A DNA stretch of 64,000 nucleotides from Anaerolineae bacterium. Its GTDB lineage: Bacteria; Chloroflexota; Anaerolineae; Aggregatilineales; Phototrophicaceae. The notes under the pieces were generated by a model, which ran no database searches, had not been told where the DNA came from, and was given only the letters and a program-made list of their open reading frames with translations. The translations under genes and the position numbers were made by a program. Of the stretch, positions 25,877 through 33,987 are shown piece by piece. The DNA lies in assembly GCA_022823165.1 (NCBI GenBank), contig JAJDXR010000064.1, positions 62,001-126,000 of the forward strand, read 5' to 3'. Each line of letters starts with the position of its first letter. The stretch's first letter is position 1.

Positions 25877-26204
25877 AGTGTCTATCTTGGTGGATTTGAA
25901 AACCCCGCCAAACTTAGAATAATCTTTGTGTTCTCAGTAAACGCAAGTAAGTCGCGCAAGAGAATCGATGAAACATGGACAACACAAAATGATCGAAAAC
26001 TGTAGGGGCGTTTCGTTGAAACGCCCGATAATCGCCGCATGTGCAACATCGGCGGGCAGGGAGCTTTTCCGACGGGCGGCTCAGCGAGCCGCCCCTACGG
26101 ACTTCGTTATGTTGCAGGACTTACTTGGAACTACTTCTGTGTTCTCGGTGGTTAAATAACTTGTGTCGTGTTCGCAAAGGAATTTATATCCGCGATAGTC
26201 ACCA
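25877..26204 (-). repeat. MITE-like repeat copy C, carrying a full two-hairpin module
   Basis: On the minus strand the left terminus TGGTGACTATCGCGGA (26204-26189) and body (TTTGCGAACACGACACAAG, CACCGAGAACACAGAAG) are followed by the hairpin module and then the right-end block TTTGGCGGGGTTTTCAAATCC. The outermost right terminus near 25877 is degraded. The nested module at 26002-26098 has stems GGGGCGTTTC/GAAACGCCC and GGGCGGCTC/GAGCCGCCC with GTAGGGGC/GCCCCTAC outer ends. Confidence 0.75.
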
Positions 26205-26224
26205 GACCCGATTGACGGTTGCAT

Positions 26225-26251
26225 TTGACGATTGCCAAGATGTGCTAGAAT
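26225..26251 (+). promoter_or_regulatory. predicted promoter of the aminotransferase operon
   Basis: TTGACG (26225-26230) and an extended -10 element TGCTAGAAT (26243-26251) are separated by a short 15-base spacer. The leader to the start at 26350 is about 90 bases. Confidence 0.45.
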
Positions 26252-26349
26252 CCGCGCTATGGTTTTCAGTTGGCGCGCCGCTTCGCGCAGGACAAGCGCG
26301 GCGAGGCAGAGGGCGCCAGGCAAGCCCAGACAGAGCATAGGAGCCATGC

Positions 26350-27687
26350 ATGCCAAATCAACAGCGGGTGGCGCGATCCCAGGAATTGTATCGGCGGGCG
26401 GAAGCGCTCATCCCCGGGCGGACGCAGCTGATAAGCCGGCGATCAAGCCAGTTCGCGCATGGGCATAGCCCGATTTACGCTAGCCGCGCCAAGGGCGCGC
26501 GCTTCATTGATGCGGATGAAAATGAGTATATCGACTGGGTCAACGCGGTCGGCGCCATCATCCTGGGTCATGCGGACGCCGCTGTCGATGGCGCGGTCAA
26601 GGCGCAGATTGACCGCGGCAGCATCTACACGCTTAACAGCGCCTTGGAAATAGAGCTGGCTGAATTGCTCAACGAAGTCATTCCCAGCGCGGAGATGGCG
26701 CGTTATACCAAGGGCGGCGGGGAAGCCAACGCGGTAGCGGCGCGCATCGCCCGCGGCGTCACCGGCCGCAGTCTGATACTCTTCAGCGGTTACCACGGCT
26801 GGCACGACTGGTATCAGTCGGCCAATTATCTGGTCGATCCGGAAAGCGGCGAGTTCCCCTTCGCCGGTATTGAGCCGATTGGCGTGCCGGAGGAGCTGGC
26901 CGGCACAGCCTTGCCCTTTGTCTGGGGCGATTTGGAAGGGCTGCGCGCCTTGCTGGGCGCGCATGAGGGCCGGGTGGCCGCCATCATGATGGAGCCGATG
27001 CGCTCGGAGCTGCCGCCGCCGGGCTACCTGGAAGGCGTGCGGCAGTTGGCGCGGGAACATGGCGCTGTGCTTATCTTTGACGAAGTGTCCTGTGGTTTTC
27101 GGCCGCGGATCGGCGGCGTACAAGCGTATTTGGGTGTGAGGCCCGATATGACCGTACTGGCGAAAGCCATGTCCAACGGCTATCCGATGGGCGCGGTGGT
27201 TGGCTCGCGCGCTGTCATGGAACCGGCCAGCCGCATGTTCATCTCGAGCTCTTACTGGAGCGACAACTTGGGCTTGGTCGCCAGCTTGACAACCATACGC
27301 GAACTCGAGCGGCGACATTCCGCCGAGTGCTTTGAGGCGATCGGCCTGTCGCTTATCAAGCGCCTGAATCAAGCGCTGAGCGACGCTGGTTTGGCGGGCG
27401 CTTGCGGCGGCGTTTTCTGGAATCCCTCGCTGCAACTGGAATTACCGGACGACAGCCTGCGCGCGGTCGCCAATACACTTTTCATCCAGGAGATGGCGCG
27501 CCGGGACATCCACTGCAATATGAGCTTCAAAGCCACGCTGGCGCATAGCCCGGAAGATATAGAGCGGACGGCGCAATGCGCTGGCGAGGTTTTCGCGCTG
27601 ATCAAAGGCGGCTTGGAGCGCGGCGACTTGCAGTCGCTGCTGGACAGCGACTTGAGCCAAGAACCTTTTCGGCGGCTGGTGCGATGA
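26350..27687 (+). CDS. class III PLP aminotransferase (glutamate-1-semialdehyde aminomutase family)
   Basis: A 445-residue PLP enzyme. The Schiff-base lysine lies in VLAKAMSNGYPMG (Lys about 272), the cofactor aspartate in LIFDEVSCGFR (Asp about 244), and the phosphate-binding region in GGGEANAVAARIAR. It is closest in pattern to glutamate-1-semialdehyde aminomutase and related transaminases. In this context it more likely handles an amino-sugar or keto-acid product than tetrapyrrole synthesis. The start has TAGGAG upstream. The stop overlaps the next gene (ATGA). Confidence 0.85.
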   Translation: MPNQQRVARSQELYRRAEALIPGRTQLISRRSSQFAHGHSPIYASRAKGARFIDADENEYIDWVNAVGAIILGHADAAVDGAVKAQIDRGSIYTLNSALEIELAELLNEVIPSAEMARYTKGGGEANAVAARIARGVTGRSLILFSGYHGWHDWYQSANYLVDPESGEFPFAGIEPIGVPEELAGTALPFVWGDLEGLRALLGAHEGRVAAIMMEPMRSELPPPGYLEGVRQLAREHGAVLIFDEVSCGFRPRIGGVQAYLGVRPDMTVLAKAMSNGYPMGAVVGSRAVMEPASRMFISSSYWSDNLGLVASLTTIRELERRHSAECFEAIGLSLIKRLNQALSDAGLAGACGGVFWNPSLQLELPDDSLRAVANTLFIQEMARRDIHCNMSFKATLAHSPEDIERTAQCAGEVFALIKGGLERGDLQSLLDSDLSQEPFRRLVR

Positions 27688-28799
27688 GAATCGTAGACGC
27701 CGGCGTCATCACCCGCCGCGCGCCCGGCGCCGCGCGCGCCGTTTACACCTTTCCGGCGCTGCTGGTTGGTCGCGACGGCTCGCTGCTGCTGACTTGCCGG
27801 CGCGGCTCGGATAAGGACTGCGCCGATGAATGGGTCGAGCTCTACCGCTCGCTCGACGGCGGGCGGCGCTGGACGCGCGTCGATGCCGATTTCAGCCGGG
27901 CGCGGGTCGGTGGCGCGGCCAGTTCTTTGCGTCTGGTATATTTGACCGAGCTGGACGAGGGGCAGCTGCTGGCGGCGGCGATGTGGATCGACCGCGAGAC
28001 GCATCCCGGCGCGCCGCTTTTTAATCCGCGTACGGAAGGCTGCCTGCCGATGGGCATCTTTCTGGCCGATTCCTTTGACTCCGGATGCAACTGGAGCGAC
28101 TGGCGGCCAGTCGAATTGCCGGCAGATATTGGCCCCCCCAGCCTGACCAACCCGCTGATCCGGCTCCCCGATGGGGCTCTGCTGCTGTCGGTCGAGACCA
28201 ATAAACACTACCATGACGTCTCGAAGTGGTATCAGCGCGTGGTGGCGCTGCGCTCAACCGACGGCGGCGCCAGCTGGGACGCGCCGACAGACGCGGGTTA
28301 TGATCCGTCGGGGCGCATTTTCCACTGGGACCAGCGCGTCGGCTTGGCGGCTGACGGGCGCCTGGTCAGCTTCGCCTGGATATACGACCGGGAAGCGGGG
28401 CGCTATGGACAGATTCGCCGCCGCCTCAGCGCCGATTCCGGGCGGACCTGGACGGCGGCGCGGGAGATCGGCATCGCCGACCAAGCCGGGCATCCGGCTA
28501 TGCTGGCTGACGGGCGCCTGGTTCTGGCTTGGGTTGACCGCTTCGGCAGCGGCTCAATCCGCGCTCGCGCCGCGGCGCATGCCGGCGCCGACTTTGACCC
28601 GGCCAGCGAGGTCGTCATTTACCGGCATATTGAACTGGAGCGGCAGGGGCAGGGCGTCGCCGGCGCGCTGGATGAAATGAGCATTTGGTCCTACGGCTTG
28701 CCCTACGCCGAGGCGCTGCCCGACGGTGATGTCATGGTCGTTTATTATGCCGGCGATCAGCGGTCTATGGATATTCGCTATGCGCGTTTGTCGCTATGA
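27684..28799 (+). CDS. Asp-box sialidase-fold protein
   Basis: A 371-residue beta-propeller with Asp-boxes SLDGGRRW, SFDSGCNW, STDGGASW and SADSGRTW. Where true sialidases have Y-R-I-P it reads VYTFPALL, so the first triad arginine is missing. There is no signal peptide. The ATG at 27684 overlaps the aminotransferase stop, which fixes the start; a longer frame exists upstream but would overlap the aminotransferase. The last bases overlap the amidohydrolase start (ATGA), so the three genes are translationally coupled. The substrate is unknown. Confidence 0.8.
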   Translation: MRIVDAGVITRRAPGAARAVYTFPALLVGRDGSLLLTCRRGSDKDCADEWVELYRSLDGGRRWTRVDADFSRARVGGAASSLRLVYLTELDEGQLLAAAMWIDRETHPGAPLFNPRTEGCLPMGIFLADSFDSGCNWSDWRPVELPADIGPPSLTNPLIRLPDGALLLSVETNKHYHDVSKWYQRVVALRSTDGGASWDAPTDAGYDPSGRIFHWDQRVGLAADGRLVSFAWIYDREAGRYGQIRRRLSADSGRTWTAAREIGIADQAGHPAMLADGRLVLAWVDRFGSGSIRARAAAHAGADFDPASEVVIYRHIELERQGQGVAGALDEMSIWSYGLPYAEALPDGDVMVVYYAGDQRSMDIRYARLSL

Positions 28800-29833
28800 G
28801 CGGCGGCGCCAGGCTCAGACGGGAACACACTATGCGCAACTGGTCACTGACAGCCGCCGACCGCGAATTTGCCGCGCGCGATATTGAGCCCTTCTTGCCC
28901 GATCAGATCTTTGACGCGCACGCTCATCTCTTTTCGCATGCGCATTTTGATCCGCTGCCCGCTGGCTATCGCGACATGCCGGCCCGCCTGGATTTGACCA
29001 GCTATTACGAATTCATCGACTGGATTCACCCCGGCGGGCGGGTGGGCGGCGGGCTTTTCTTCGGCTTGGCATTCACCGGCGACCGTGACGGCAACAACCG
29101 CTTCGTGGCTGAAGAAACGCGCAAGTCGCCGCGGTCCGCTGATCTTGGACAGATGATCATCGCGCCGGACACATCGCCGGAAATGATTTACGCCGGGGTG
29201 AAAGCCGGCGGTTTCGTCGGCTTGAAGTGCTATCATACGCTGGCGGCCGGCCGCGAGCGAACCTGGACGGCGCCGATTGAAGCCTATTTGCCCGAGCGGC
29301 AAGTCGCCGTCGCCGATGAGCTTGGGCTTAGCATCACCTTGCATATCGTGCGAGACCGCGCCCTGGCCGACCCGCTCAATCAAGCGACCATCCGGCGTTA
29401 CTGCGAGCGTTATCCCGATATGCGCCTGCTGCTGGCGCATGCCGGGCGCGGCTTCAATCCCTGGCACACCATCGAGGGCATCGAGAGCTTGCGTGGGCTG
29501 GACAATGTATTCTTTGATACATCGGCGGTGACCGAAGCCGGCGCCTTCGAGGCTATTATTGATGTTATGGGGCATGAAGCCCTGCTCTACGGATCGGACT
29601 TTCCCGTCAGCCATCTGCGCGGTCGCTGCGTCGCCATTGGCGATTCTTTCCACTGGATCTACGCCGATGACATGCCGCTGGCGGAGAAGCACGCGGAATT
29701 GCGGCCCGTGCTGGTCGGGCTGGAGTCGCTGCGGGCCTTGCGCCTGGCTTGCTGGCGCATGCGCCTTGGCGACGGTCAGATTGAAGATATCTTCTACAAC
29801 AATGCTCTTCAGCTTTTTGCCCGCCGGATATAA
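28796..29833 (+). CDS. amidohydrolase family protein (PF04909-type TIM barrel)
   Basis: A 345-residue metal-dependent hydrolase. The H-x-H metal pair is in DAHAHLF. Later ligands are ITLHIVRD and LLLAHAGRG, with the terminal aspartate in LLYGSDFPVSH. Relatives include 2-pyrone-4,6-dicarboxylate lactonase and decarboxylases (ACMSD). In this operon a sugar-acid lactonase role is plausible. A second ATG at 28832 could be the true start; the upstream one overlaps the previous stop. Confidence 0.82.
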   Translation: MSGGARLRREHTMRNWSLTAADREFAARDIEPFLPDQIFDAHAHLFSHAHFDPLPAGYRDMPARLDLTSYYEFIDWIHPGGRVGGGLFFGLAFTGDRDGNNRFVAEETRKSPRSADLGQMIIAPDTSPEMIYAGVKAGGFVGLKCYHTLAAGRERTWTAPIEAYLPERQVAVADELGLSITLHIVRDRALADPLNQATIRRYCERYPDMRLLLAHAGRGFNPWHTIEGIESLRGLDNVFFDTSAVTEAGAFEAIIDVMGHEALLYGSDFPVSHLRGRCVAIGDSFHWIYADDMPLAEKHAELRPVLVGLESLRALRLACWRMRLGDGQIEDIFYNNALQLFARRI

Positions 29834-29847
29834 CCAGAGAGAGACTT

Positions 29848-30654
29848 ATGCAATTACCGGAGCGCAGTGTACACAGCTTGATGAACCTGGACGGGAAAGT
29901 CGCTATTGTAACCGGCGCGGCCGGCTGGCTGGGCTCAGCCATGAGCCGGGCGCTGGCTGAGGCGGGCGCGCGCCTGGTCGTCACCAGCCGGAACGCCGCC
30001 CAGGCGGAAGCCTTCGCCGCGAGCTTGCCGGGCGCCGGGCACCTGGGGCTGGGCTTTTCGCAAGGCGACACCGACAGTATCCCGGGCTTTGTCGCCGAGG
30101 TTGTTGCTGGCATGGGCGGTATCGACATCCTGGTCAACAATGCTTATGGCGGTCCGCCGGCTGATATAGATACAGCCACCGCCGACGATTTCGACCAAGC
30201 CTATCATATCGGCGTGACGGCTTATTTCTTGCTGGCGCGTGATGTCGCCTTGCACTTGCGCGGGCGCGGCGTCGGCGGCTCAATCATCAATATCGGCAGT
30301 ATGTATGGCGTGGTCGCCAGTTATCCCGAGGCTTACGCCGGCTTGGGCATCAACAGCCCGCCCAACTATCACGGGCTGAAAGGCGGCCTGGTGCATTTGA
30401 CGCGGCATTTGGCGGCTTATTGGGCGGGCGACGACATTCGCGTCAACTGCATCAGCCCGGGACCATTTCCCAAACTGCCGGCCATTGACGAGGCGCATCC
30501 CGGCTTTATCGGGCGCCTGGAAAGCAAGGTGCCTTTGGGCCGGATGGGCAAGCCGGAAGAACTCAAGGGCGTCGTCTTGCTGCTGGCGAGTGATGCCGGC
30601 AGTTATATCACCGGCCAGAATATCCTGGTCGATGGCGGCTGGACCGCTTGGTAA
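29848..30654 (+). CDS. SDR family NAD(P)-dependent oxidoreductase
   Basis: A 268-residue short-chain dehydrogenase. The cofactor motif is TGAAGWLGSAM, then LVNNAYGG, the catalytic Ser in INIGSMYG, the Y-x-x-x-K pair in NYHGLKGG, and VNCISPGPFP. The variation in the Tyr region (a long NSPPNYH insertion before it) is common in the gluconate/ketogluconate-type SDR group. It lies 14 bases after the amidohydrolase. A sugar or sugar-acid alcohol is the likely substrate (inference). Confidence 0.9.
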   Translation: MQLPERSVHSLMNLDGKVAIVTGAAGWLGSAMSRALAEAGARLVVTSRNAAQAEAFAASLPGAGHLGLGFSQGDTDSIPGFVAEVVAGMGGIDILVNNAYGGPPADIDTATADDFDQAYHIGVTAYFLLARDVALHLRGRGVGGSIINIGSMYGVVASYPEAYAGLGINSPPNYHGLKGGLVHLTRHLAAYWAGDDIRVNCISPGPFPKLPAIDEAHPGFIGRLESKVPLGRMGKPEELKGVVLLLASDAGSYITGQNILVDGGWTAW

Positions 30655-30666
30655 GGGAGTACAAGG

Positions 30667-31881
30667 GTGCAAATCATAGAGCCCGCTGAACAAGTCGATA
30701 TGGTGCGCAACAAGCGTTTGCTGAATCGCTATCGCTACATTGAATACGAGACGCTGCGCATCCTGGCGGCTTGGCTGCCGGCGACCGCGCGTATGGAATA
30801 CAAGCTGGCGCTGGGGCGCTTTATGTGGGAGGAGGCTCAGCATGTGCAGCATCTGTATCAGCGGCTGCGCGAGGTGCAGACGCCGGCCTTCCGTCCGCCG
30901 GACGATCCCGCGCTGGAAACCCTGATGACGGAGGCGATCAACGCGCCCGATGAGCGCAGCTTGCTGGCGGGTTTGTTTCGCGTCATCAAGCCGGCGCTGC
31001 TGGCCGCCTATCGCTGGCATAGCGAGCAGACCTTCGCCAATCCCGATGCGCCCACGCTCTACGCGCTGAAGCATATTCTGCTGGACGAGGCCGAGCACGT
31101 CGCCTGGGCGCAAGCGGAATTCGCCGGGCAGCCCGCGGGCGACTGGGAGCGCTATATCGCGGCGCTGCTGGCGCAGGCCGGCGGCATCACCGGCGCTGAA
31201 CCCCGCGCAGATAAACCGGCGCGGCCGGCCGCGCGCGTCGCCTTCAGCACGCCGCTGACCGCCGCTCGCGACGATCGCTTCAGCATTCTGGAGCGGCATT
31301 GGGGTGATGCCGAAGCGCGCAAGCAAGCTGACGAGACAGCGCGCCGGCTGGACGAATTCGAGAATTACAGCCAGGAAATGCTGGCCGCTGAGACGGTGGC
31401 GCTGATCATTCATTTGTCGCCGGACATGCCCTGGGGCTTCGTCTACGATTCGGCGCGGCATTGCTACGACGAGACGCGCCACTGCCTGCTGGGCATTGAA
31501 TGGCTGCGGCAGCATGGAATCGATTACACGGCGGTGCCGCAGAATACGCGAATCTACGCCTGGCGCTCGCAATATGACGCGGCCAGGCAGTACTGTCTGC
31601 TGACGCGCGGCAATGAAGCGCACGCCTTTCCTCATCGGCGGCGCAGCCTGGCGCAATATGAGGCGGCTGGCGATCAGCTGTCGGCGCAATACGTCAGCTA
31701 CGACATGGCCGATGAGCGGCAGCATGTGGCTTTCGGCAACAAATGGCTGCCCGAGCTAATGGCGCGGAATAGCATTGATATGCCGGTCGAGCAGTTCATC
31801 GACGAAACTGTCGCCCTGTGGCGGCGGGAGTACGTCTCCGGCGATCTGCCGCTGCGCGCTGAGCGCGAGGCGCTGTCATGA
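30667..31881 (+). CDS. ferritin-like protein with duplicated E-x-x-H helices
   Basis: A 404-residue, all-helical protein of unknown function. Four metal-ligand-like motifs are visible: WEEAQHVQHL and LDEAEHVAWA in the first half, YDETRHCLLG and ADERQHVAFG in the second. This suggests two ferritin-like four-helix units, each able to hold a di-metal site. The start is GTG at 30667 with a GGGAG-type site. It lies between the SDR and the DapA-like aldolase and overlaps the latter by four bases, so it belongs to the pathway. An oxygenase role is possible but not shown. Confidence 0.7.
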   Translation: MQIIEPAEQVDMVRNKRLLNRYRYIEYETLRILAAWLPATARMEYKLALGRFMWEEAQHVQHLYQRLREVQTPAFRPPDDPALETLMTEAINAPDERSLLAGLFRVIKPALLAAYRWHSEQTFANPDAPTLYALKHILLDEAEHVAWAQAEFAGQPAGDWERYIAALLAQAGGITGAEPRADKPARPAARVAFSTPLTAARDDRFSILERHWGDAEARKQADETARRLDEFENYSQEMLAAETVALIIHLSPDMPWGFVYDSARHCYDETRHCLLGIEWLRQHGIDYTAVPQNTRIYAWRSQYDAARQYCLLTRGNEAHAFPHRRRSLAQYEAAGDQLSAQYVSYDMADERQHVAFGNKWLPELMARNSIDMPVEQFIDETVALWRREYVSGDLPLRAEREALS

Positions 31882-32807
31882 GCGCTTCGGCGACGCGCTA
31901 CCCGCAAGCGATTTTGGTCTCCTGCGAGATTCCCTGGGACGAAAACGAAGGCCTGCTGGAAGCTGTCTTCCGCCGCTCGGTACAGGCCACGCTGCGGCAT
32001 TACAATCACTTGTACATCTTCGGCACAGCCGGCGAAGGCTATGCGGTCAGCCAAGCGCAATTTCGGCGCATCGTCGATATCTTCTACGAAGAGACGCGCG
32101 GCGATGATATTCATCCGATGGTCGGTTTAATCGGCATGTCGACCGCGATTGTGCTGGAAAAGCTGCAATACGCCTACGAGCGCGGTTTCCGCGCTTTTCA
32201 GATATCGCTGCCGGCTTGGGGTCGGCTGACCGATGCCGAAGTAATGACCTTTTTCCGCGATGTCTGCGGCGCTTTCCCGGCGGCGCGATTCTTGCATTAC
32301 AACCTGCCGCGTACGGGGCGAGTGCTGGAAGCGCGTCATTATCGCCCGTTGATTGACGCCTTGCCCAATCTGGTCGCCACCAAGAACACCGGCGGCGGCC
32401 ACAAGCGGGCGGCCGAGCTGGTCAGCCAAGCGGGGGAGTTGCAGCATTTCCTGGGCGAGGGCAATTTCTTGCAGGGCTGCCTGTACGGCGAATGCTCGCT
32501 GCTTGCGACATTCGGCGCGCTGAGCCCGCGCCAAGTCAAAGCCTATTTTGCCGCGGCGCTGGCAGGTGATTTCCCGACCATGCTCGCCTTGCAGCGGGGC
32601 TTTCACGATATGCTGGCCGATTTGTTCCAGGCGCTGGCCGGCGAGAGCAAAATCGATGGCGCCTATGACAAATTGTGGCAGCGCCTGGGCGGCTTCGAGG
32701 AGATGCCCCTGCGTTTGCTCTCGCCTTATCAGGGCTTCAGCGAAGCGCAATATCAAGCCTGCAAGCGGCTGCTGCAAAGCAAATACGCTGGCTGGCTGCC
32801 CGGCTGA
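31878..32807 (+). CDS. dihydrodipicolinate synthase / N-acetylneuraminate lyase family aldolase
   Basis: A 309-residue class I aldolase of the DapA/NanA superfamily. GTAGEG (about 49-54) is the keto-acid carboxylate loop, Tyr 141 sits in HYNLPRTG and the Schiff-base Lys is about residue 169 in VATKNTGGG. Members cleave or form pyruvate adducts of sugar acids, including sialic acid. Next to sialidase-fold genes a neuraminate-lyase-like role is attractive but not proven; sugar-acid dehydratases also share this fold. It is the last gene of the operon. Confidence 0.85.
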   Translation: MSASATRYPQAILVSCEIPWDENEGLLEAVFRRSVQATLRHYNHLYIFGTAGEGYAVSQAQFRRIVDIFYEETRGDDIHPMVGLIGMSTAIVLEKLQYAYERGFRAFQISLPAWGRLTDAEVMTFFRDVCGAFPAARFLHYNLPRTGRVLEARHYRPLIDALPNLVATKNTGGGHKRAAELVSQAGELQHFLGEGNFLQGCLYGECSLLATFGALSPRQVKAYFAAALAGDFPTMLALQRGFHDMLADLFQALAGESKIDGAYDKLWQRLGGFEEMPLRLLSPYQGFSEAQYQACKRLLQSKYAGWLPG

Positions 32808-32828
32808 GCGCGCGGCGCTAGTGAGGAG

Positions 32829-33130
32829 TGGTGAATATCGTGGATGTAATTCCCTTTACGAACACTGCGCATGATCTTTTGCCACCGAGTAAACCGAGTA
32901 ATGTTGAGGGCGCAGAGGCTATTTTAATAGCCAACGCTTCCGCCAGTTGCGCCGCCATCCCGCCTATGGTAAATGTCGCTGCCATCGTGCTTCTAAGCTT
33001 CTTTACTCGGCGTCCTCTTTTTTATCTCGGTGTACTCTGTGGCTAATCTGTCATGACTCACTTGATGGTACTGAGGACGCAGAGTTTTCTTGTTCACTTG
33101 GCGGAGTTATCAAGTCCGCGGAATTCACCA
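32829..33130 (+). repeat. MITE-like repeat copy E (best-defined full-length copy)
   Basis: The left terminus TGGTGAATATCGTGGA (32829-32844) and right terminus CCGCGGAATTCACCA (33116-33130) are inverted repeats matching at 12 of 15 positions. The body includes TTCCCTTTACGAACACTG, GAGGACGCAGAG and the right-end block TTGGCGGAGTTATCAAGTCC. In place of the GTAGGGG module it holds a different inner segment with GGCTATTTTAATAGCC (a hairpin). It lies between two convergent genes, 21 bases after the aldolase stop and eight bases from the next stop. Confidence 0.85.
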
Positions 33131-33137
33131 TTCCGCG

Positions 33138-33917
33138 CTATTTCGCCAGCATCTTGTCGAGATCGGCGCTGGCCTCCCGCAAGACATTCATCAGCGAGAA
33201 GTCGCCGCCGTAGGGGATCATCAGCGAGCCTTGCCTGCGGTAGCCGTCGACCTCATCGATAGACGCGGCGGTGCGCCCCCAGACTTTGCCGTGCTTGTCG
33301 CAGGCGGCCGCCACCCGCGCCACGGCTTCGTCCATGGTCAAGTCGATTTCAGGATAGCTATCGAGGCGCAGGCCCAGGTCGCCGGGGCCTACGAAGAGGG
33401 CGTCAATGCCGGGCACGGCGGCGATTTCCTCGGCATTGGCGACCGCATCCGGCGTTTCGATCTGGGCGACGAGGAAGGTCTCGCGATTGGCGTCGGCGAT
33501 GTAAGTGCTACCGGGGATCCAGGTATCGCCGCCGAAGTTGCAATCCAGGCCGGCGCCGTCTAAGCCGCGATTGCCGATGGGCGGGAACTTGGTCGCCGCG
33601 ACAATCCGCCGCGCCATGTCGGCATCGGAAACAAAGGGAATCATCAAGCCGGCGGCGCCGTCTTCCAGGTAACGGTAAAGCCGGGTGCGCTGCACAGTTG
33701 GCGGACGAATCATGCAGTCGATGTCATATAGATGGCAAAGCGCCAGCAGGTGCTGGATTTCACGGCTGTCGAAGTTGCGATGCTCCATATCCAGCCAGAT
33801 GCCGTCGTATTTGAAGCGCGCGGCGTAACGGATGAAGAAGGGCAGCACGTGCCCCATGCCACAGAAACGGGCGAATTCTGCGTTGCGCCACTTTGCTAGT
33901 ACCTTGCTGCTTCTCAT
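33138..33917 (-). CDS. HpcH/HpaI family class II aldolase
   Basis: A 259-residue metal-dependent aldolase of the 2-keto-3-deoxy-sugar-acid type (GarL/HpaI/RhmA relatives). Visible family blocks are DGIWLDMEHRNFD, MIPFV, PPIGNRGLDG, the metal Glu in VAQIETPDAV and the metal Asp/loop in DALFVGPGDLGL. It should split a keto-acid aldol into pyruvate or a related acid plus an aldehyde. GGGAG lies eight bases before the ATG. It is the last gene of a three-gene group with Gfo/Idh and SDR. Confidence 0.9.
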   Translation of the reverse strand: MRSSKVLAKWRNAEFARFCGMGHVLPFFIRYAARFKYDGIWLDMEHRNFDSREIQHLLALCHLYDIDCMIRPPTVQRTRLYRYLEDGAAGLMIPFVSDADMARRIVAATKFPPIGNRGLDGAGLDCNFGGDTWIPGSTYIADANRETFLVAQIETPDAVANAEEIAAVPGIDALFVGPGDLGLRLDSYPEIDLTMDEAVARVAAACDKHGKVWGRTAASIDEVDGYRRQGSLMIPYGGDFSLMNVLREASADLDKMLAK

Positions 33918-33963
33918 GGATTCACTCCCTGGATGTCATGGCTTGCTTGTCATTTTGGAAACA

Positions 33964-33986
33964 CGGGCGCCATACAGCCGCGCCCG
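33964..33986 (-). other. hairpin between SDR and aldolase genes
   Basis: Arms 33964-33970 and 33980-33986 (CGGGCGC/GCGCCCG) form a seven-bp GC stem directly after the SDR stop. There is no strong T-run; it may modulate the level of the downstream aldolase. Confidence 0.4.
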
Positions 33987-33987
33987 C

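Noticed and set aside
26443..27435. 330-codon open frame on the minus strand
   Set aside because: It is antisense to the class III aminotransferase, whose PLP lysine and other motifs are intact.
30280..31725. 481-codon open frame on the minus strand
   Set aside because: It spans two genes on the other strand (SDR and ferritin-like protein) and has no family motif; a shadow frame.
31878..32807. Naming the DapA-family gene nanA
   Set aside because: The GTAGEG, Tyr and Lys residues are common to the superfamily. No ManNAc kinase or epimerase genes are present to support a sialic acid lyase call.
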